DNA of 64,000 nt. Source: Dendrocalamus latiflorus. Taxonomy: Eukaryota; Streptophyta; Magnoliopsida; Poales; Poaceae. The notes under the pieces were generated by a model, which saw only the letters and a program-made list of their open reading frames with translations, was not told the origin of the DNA and made no database searches. The translations under genes and the position numbers were made by a program. The number at the start of each line of letters is the position of its first letter. The first letter of the stretch is position 1. The stretch is taken from the NCBI GenBank assembly GCA_017311315.1, contig CM029610.1, positions 37,216,870-37,280,869 of the forward strand. Reading direction: 5' to 3'. Of the stretch, positions 59,678 through 64,000 are shown piece by piece.

Positions 59678-62587
59678 TGAGACAACCCAAAATTTTCAAA
59701 AAATTTGAATTATCTTGAATTTCGGTTGAATTTGAGTTTCTTGCCCAATTTGGCAATTCCCAAGCTATTACCACTTTCCCTTTGGTCATTTATGTGTCCT
59801 CCCTGTGTTGGCGCCTTTCCTCTTCTCGCTTTCACCCCTGTGCCAGCGCGCCACACAGCCGAGTGCCGTTCAAAGGCGCTGCCACCTCCCGTGCGACACC
59901 TCAGTGTTCTCGTCCTGTTTGCGTTGCCTGGTGCTCGCCAGCTGACCGACCGTGCCATTAAGGCCCATCACCTCGTCGTCGTCCTGACACCGCACCTCTC
60001 TCGTCGATGACCAAGCCACAGTGCCACTCTTGCACTGCTTGGCTGATGCGCGCGCCGGGCCCATGCCTTGCCCCGCCAGCTCACCATCCATGCTAGTGAA
60101 GCGCCCAATGCGCCTATGCCGCAAGCCAGCTCGTTGCCACAGGCACTCATTGTCAGCCCGACATCCACGCGCCGCCATTGCCATTGTCGAGCCCATGCTC
60201 CCACCGCCTTGCTCGCACTATATAGCCTCCCTAACATGCATAGCTAACTTCCTTTAGCCCCAATTGTGCCCTTAAAGCCTTTCTTCCCTAGCTCTAGCCT
60301 TAATTCGCCACTGCCGTTGTGCCCTACATCGGTGAACTTCTGATATCAATTCCTCGCCATAGCCAACCAATTCTCACCTTGCAGACATAGCCTCTCTAGG
60401 CCACCCAAACCTAACGCCATCCTCGCCGACCTCTCCCGTAGCCCCTAGACCGCCGACGATGTGCACCGCCACCGTTTGAACCGGTCCTTCGTGGACAACC
60501 TTACTCCGGCCAAACCAACTCAAACCCTTTCTGCCTTAAGCTTCCTAGCATGCCAAAGATGCTCGAAAACCCCATAACATGCCGAAAGATCACCGGAGCT
60601 TTTACCGTGCAGTGAAAAAGCTTCAGTGAACTCTCCTTGCTGCCAGCCAACTCTGGTGAACTTGATTTGTGTACACCTAAAAAGTATGACACTGGCACCT
60701 CCCTAATTCCATCCACACACTTGCTTGCCATCGATGACCACCGCTTGAGCGTGGCGAGCTCATCGTTGTCGACCTTTGCTCAGGCGCCATGGCACCACAT
60801 CACAGCCGAGCCGAACAGGGCAAAGGCCTGGCAAGCCATCTACTTAGGCCAGGTCGAGTTGGCCCAAAAGCCATAGGCCAGGTCGAGTTGGCTGGGCTGA
60901 GTCCATTACTGTTTGGCCCAGCTCTATTCAGCCCAGATCCATTGCTGTGCACAAACCCGACTCATTATTAACTGTACCAACCCGTTACTATTCATCCAAA
61001 ACCTATTAAGCAAGTTCATACCCATTTCGACCATTTCAAGCCTATTTAAACTATTCCCAGCTCTGCTTCACCAAACCAAACTTCGATAAAACCCAAACCC
61101 GCCTACATTTGTTTTTAAAATTTTATTCCTTTTAATTTATTTTTATTTTTCTAGCTTGAGTTCTTTCAAGCATGGACTTATTTGCATGTCCTTTTGCGCT
61201 AGCTCCCGGATACGCCAAACTAGTTGTCCCAGTAGCAGGTCAAGACTCTGAAGACTTTGAACCAGTCGAGTATTTTGAGTAGAAAGGCAAGTCATATGTT
61301 TTTTTTATTATGTTGAACCTAAATTTGTTTATTTATTTAATTATCAGTACTTTTATTATTATTATTGCGCTGCTATTTATTTAAAACAATTATTTAGAAT
61401 GACTTGATAGCTAGTTATGTCCCACCACTGAAAAATGACATGCTTTACTTAAAGGACATATTCACGTTGGAAACCTTAATAATTATAAAGTACTATATAA
61501 TTAATCATTCGTGGAGCAAACAATTAAATGTTTTTCACTACTAAGTACTAGATGATTGGAATCCACGACCTTACCCTAAGATGAAAGGCTTTGGTATGAA
61601 TTAGTGGCAGTGTCGTAACGCACTAGGTTTGTGATCGGTTAACAAATTTGTGAAAAGTAAGTACTAGAATCTTATGCTGAGTAAAGGACATAGAAATCGC
61701 TCAACCACAAGTTTTGATTATCAGACCTGGTTTAGTAGCTGCTCGATTCGATTGAATATCTACAGGAGGGTTAATTTTTCCAGGGATTGGAATGACCTGT
61801 GTACAATGGGGTGGAATGAAAGCAGTATCTTTCATATTTAACAACGGTAGGTCCACCCAGAATCGGTTCACGGTTTCCACTTTGACCAATGGATTACTAA
61901 CAATGGGTGCTCACGAGCCCAGAAAGAGGAGAGCAGTGAAAGACCTTATTATCTCAACTCAGTTGCACGCTACTTGTTGCATGTTTATTGTATGATATTG
62001 AGAGTTTGAGACATCTTGTAGGTAAGTTGAACAAATCTGTAGAGTCAAACTAATAGTACTTGGATACGCTACACTTCTGGTAAATAAAATTGTATTTAAT
62101 GGGTGAATCCAACATAAGTAGAATTTGGAGGATTTCAATTCAAAAATTATGGATGACAAAACCCTTGTTATTAAAGTATTGTTTTGCTATTTTAAATGCA
62201 AAGTTCTTTACCAGTAAACTTGTATATTCTATTACCATATTATAAACTGTGACTATCATTTGAACTCCTTGCATATTAGTTATATATAGCCTTCCCATGT
62301 GGCTTACTGAGTACCTAGTGTACTTAATTTTACTTATTTTTATCAGAACAGACATCAAAAGAAGAAATGATGCTTCAGTTTTTGTGTTATGGTTACGACC
62401 GCACTCAAACATTCCTATAGGATTTCTTCAAATCTTCTGAATATAAGTTAAGTTTCAGGCTTGGACGTCCGTAAAGCTATTGTATTTTAGCCATTAGGTC
62501 ATATTTTAATCAATCTAATCCTATTTAAATGCATGTGAGCAATCATGATACTCTTTCTGTCCGCAACAGAACTCTTGGGTTGTTACG
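59678..62587. mobile_element. TG-ended 3-kb solo-LTR-like element, copy in block 2
   Basis: This is the block-2 counterpart of 35150-38140. It starts 'tgagacaacccaaaatttt' and ends 'gggttgttacg', with the same flanking gaata and gaaaa. Because both copies share the same flanks, the element was in place before the block was duplicated. It lacks about 70 bp that copy 1 has near 37020-37090. Confidence 0.7.
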
Positions 62588-63286
62588 GAAAACTTCTCGG
62601 CCCTGTTCTAAAAAATGAGTTCATTAGAGAATACTTCATATATACGACCATTTGCCACGTGTTGTTGTTCTTTGTATTATTGTTATGATGATGACGATGG
62701 TCAAAACATGTTTTGGATGTCGTTAATTCGATGTATTAAATTGAAATGGCCATTCCTATCCTGTAAGTATATCCAGAGAGCACAAGCAGTTCGGGGTTTC
62801 GGGCCTATTGCTTGTCAGCTGTCAATTCACTATGCAAATTTTATCGTTACTGATGCAGCAGTGATCTCATGCATGCTGTCATGCATTTTGTCAAGAAAAG
62901 CCATGTGCCGGCCGATACAACAGTTGGAACTTGGAGGCACATTCTCTGGGAGGTAGTCATCGTATTAGTAGTACTCTCTTCAGGAGGAGATCCTGTCGAA
63001 CTTATGAGCACTGATTGCCCTCGTACTTCAGAAACGAACAAAACGATGAGTGTATCGGCTCAAAGTTAACCGGAAACAGGGTGATGGCCAAGACAAGTTC
63101 TCCGGCAATGATCGGTCCGGCCGGCTCAAAACAAAGTTGATTCGAACGTGGAACGTCTCGAAATAGCGCTGTTCCTTACTGTTTAGCTACACACGCTAAT
63201 TCCATCCACAAAACGTCCAAGCTGGAAGTCTTCTTTATGCCCCTGAAGGTACCTCCTCAAGTGAGCAAACAAGGCTTACAGGGAAG

Positions 63287-63456
63287 CAGTGGCGGATCCA
63301 GGAAATTTTTTTGGAGGGGCTGAAGTACCTTCAGCTCGACCTCAGCCCCTGCTGCATTATACATCCATACTAAAAATTTATGGGGGGCTCCAAGGGTACG
63401 GTAACGATAGGGGGGCTCAAGCCCCCCCCCCCGCCCCACCGCTGGATCCGCCCCTG
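63287..63456. mobile_element. hAT-type MITE, 170 bp, in block copy 2 only
   Basis: Terminal inverted repeats 'cagtggcggatccag' and 'ctggatccgcccctg' are flanked by exact 8-bp duplications 'cagggaag' (63279-63286 and 63457-63464). Block copy 1 has a single 'cagggaag' at the matching place (about 38839-38846). An 11-C run lies near 63422. Confidence 0.95.
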
Positions 63457-64000
63457 CAGGGAAGATACTTGCATGACAAGTGCAAATATGTATTATTACC
63501 GCCAAAATACGTTATGATTACTTGTCTGTGAGTCACTAGCTAGATAGTTACATTATGTGAAAAAAATGATTAGTCCCCCAATTACCGGTCTAAGATAAAT
63601 GTCATTTGAAGAACAATAAATGAGTGAATACCGTTAACTTTATGTACACAGAACAAGAAATGAGTAATTACCTTAGTCTTTCATATGGTTTAATCTTATT
63701 AATTGTACTCCCATATGCTACGTATGTAATCATTACGACTGATATCCATTTAGTATGGGCATTTAATGAGAAATATTGCCTAACAAAAACAAAATGGTAA
63801 TTTTTAGACAAAAAATAATGTGCTAATTAAAACGACATTTATTTTGGACCAGAGATAATAAAACTTTTTTTTACATAAATTGTATGAATGAATGACTTCT
63901 ACCATAATAATATTAAAGCAACCTCTCAAATTATAATAAATCTTGAAATAAATAGATACCACTAAATGAGAATAGATATGAGAGTGACTAGTACCCGGAC

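Larger units (their letters stand above)
52904..64000. repeat. Duplicated block, copy 2 (runs off the window)
   Basis: Colinear with 34441-41450 after removing the Helitron (53483-59557) and hAT MITE (63287-63456) here and the LINE-like insert there. The last 460 bases still match 40989-41450, so the duplication continues past the edge. Base identity looks high but not perfect, with many single changes and small indels. The distance between copy starts is 18463 bp. Confidence 0.85.

Noticed and set aside
63257..63531. ORFs reading Asp-Pro-Pro-Leu-type peptides on both strands
   Set aside because: They lie in the 170-bp hAT MITE, whose ends and target duplication are exact.
1..64000. CRISPR arrays, operons, ribosome-binding sites, rRNA or tRNA genes
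   Set aside because: None seen; the tandem repeats have irregular spacing or transposon context, and the genes are eukaryotic with introns.

Overview
The window is nuclear DNA of a flowering plant, almost certainly a grass (Poaceae). Host genes have GC-rich first exons and GT-AG introns, and the space between them is filled with grass-type transposable elements: PIF/Harbinger, hAT, a Mutator-like element, a Helitron, Copia, a LINE-type insertion, long solo-LTR-like elements and MITEs. Nothing here lets me name the species.

Four apparently intact host genes are readable: (1) a UGT82-type UDP-glycosyltransferase on the minus strand (17147-20048, two exons, 493 aa); (2) an intronless mitochondrial-type ClpP protease subunit (25419-26300); (3) a SET-domain protein resembling SETD9 (29424-32098, four exons, 402 aa); (4) a type II serine carboxypeptidase-like protein (42746-52042, ten exons, 478 aa). 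A second UGT82-type first exon (2739-3192) is an orphan. It has lost the catalytic His, the TATA box seen in its sister, and any visible second exon. These genes do not form a pathway or an operon.

Layout. 1-3400: repeat relic, MITE and orphan UGT exon. 3407-7565: complete-looking PIF/Harbinger element with a frameshifted transposase and a Myb-like ORF. 7570-11930: noncoding repeats, the C-terminal part of a hAT transposase and a hAT end. 12365-12655: fold-back array. 12881-16918: Mutator-like element carrying an LRR-extensin (LRX) gene fragment, split by a 3.15-kb TG...CA element with a 5-bp target duplication. 17147-20133: UGT gene and its TATA box. 20300-23190: repeats and MITEs. 23.2-34.4 kb: the gene-bearing stretch with ClpP and SETD9. 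34441-41450: first copy of a duplicated block. 42.7-52.0 kb: carboxypeptidase gene with a Copia element in a 6.8-kb first intron. 52904-64000: second copy of the block, running off the window.

The most informative part is the comparison of the two block copies. Each serves as the empty-site control for the other. Copy 2 holds a 6075-bp Helitron at an exact A|T site, with pieces of at least three unrelated host genes (HGH1, a kinesin-7 motor, mitochondrial citrate synthase), and a 170-bp hAT MITE. Copy 1 holds a 2047-bp LINE-like insertion with an 18-bp target duplication. A 3-kb solo-LTR-like element is present in both and so predates the duplication.
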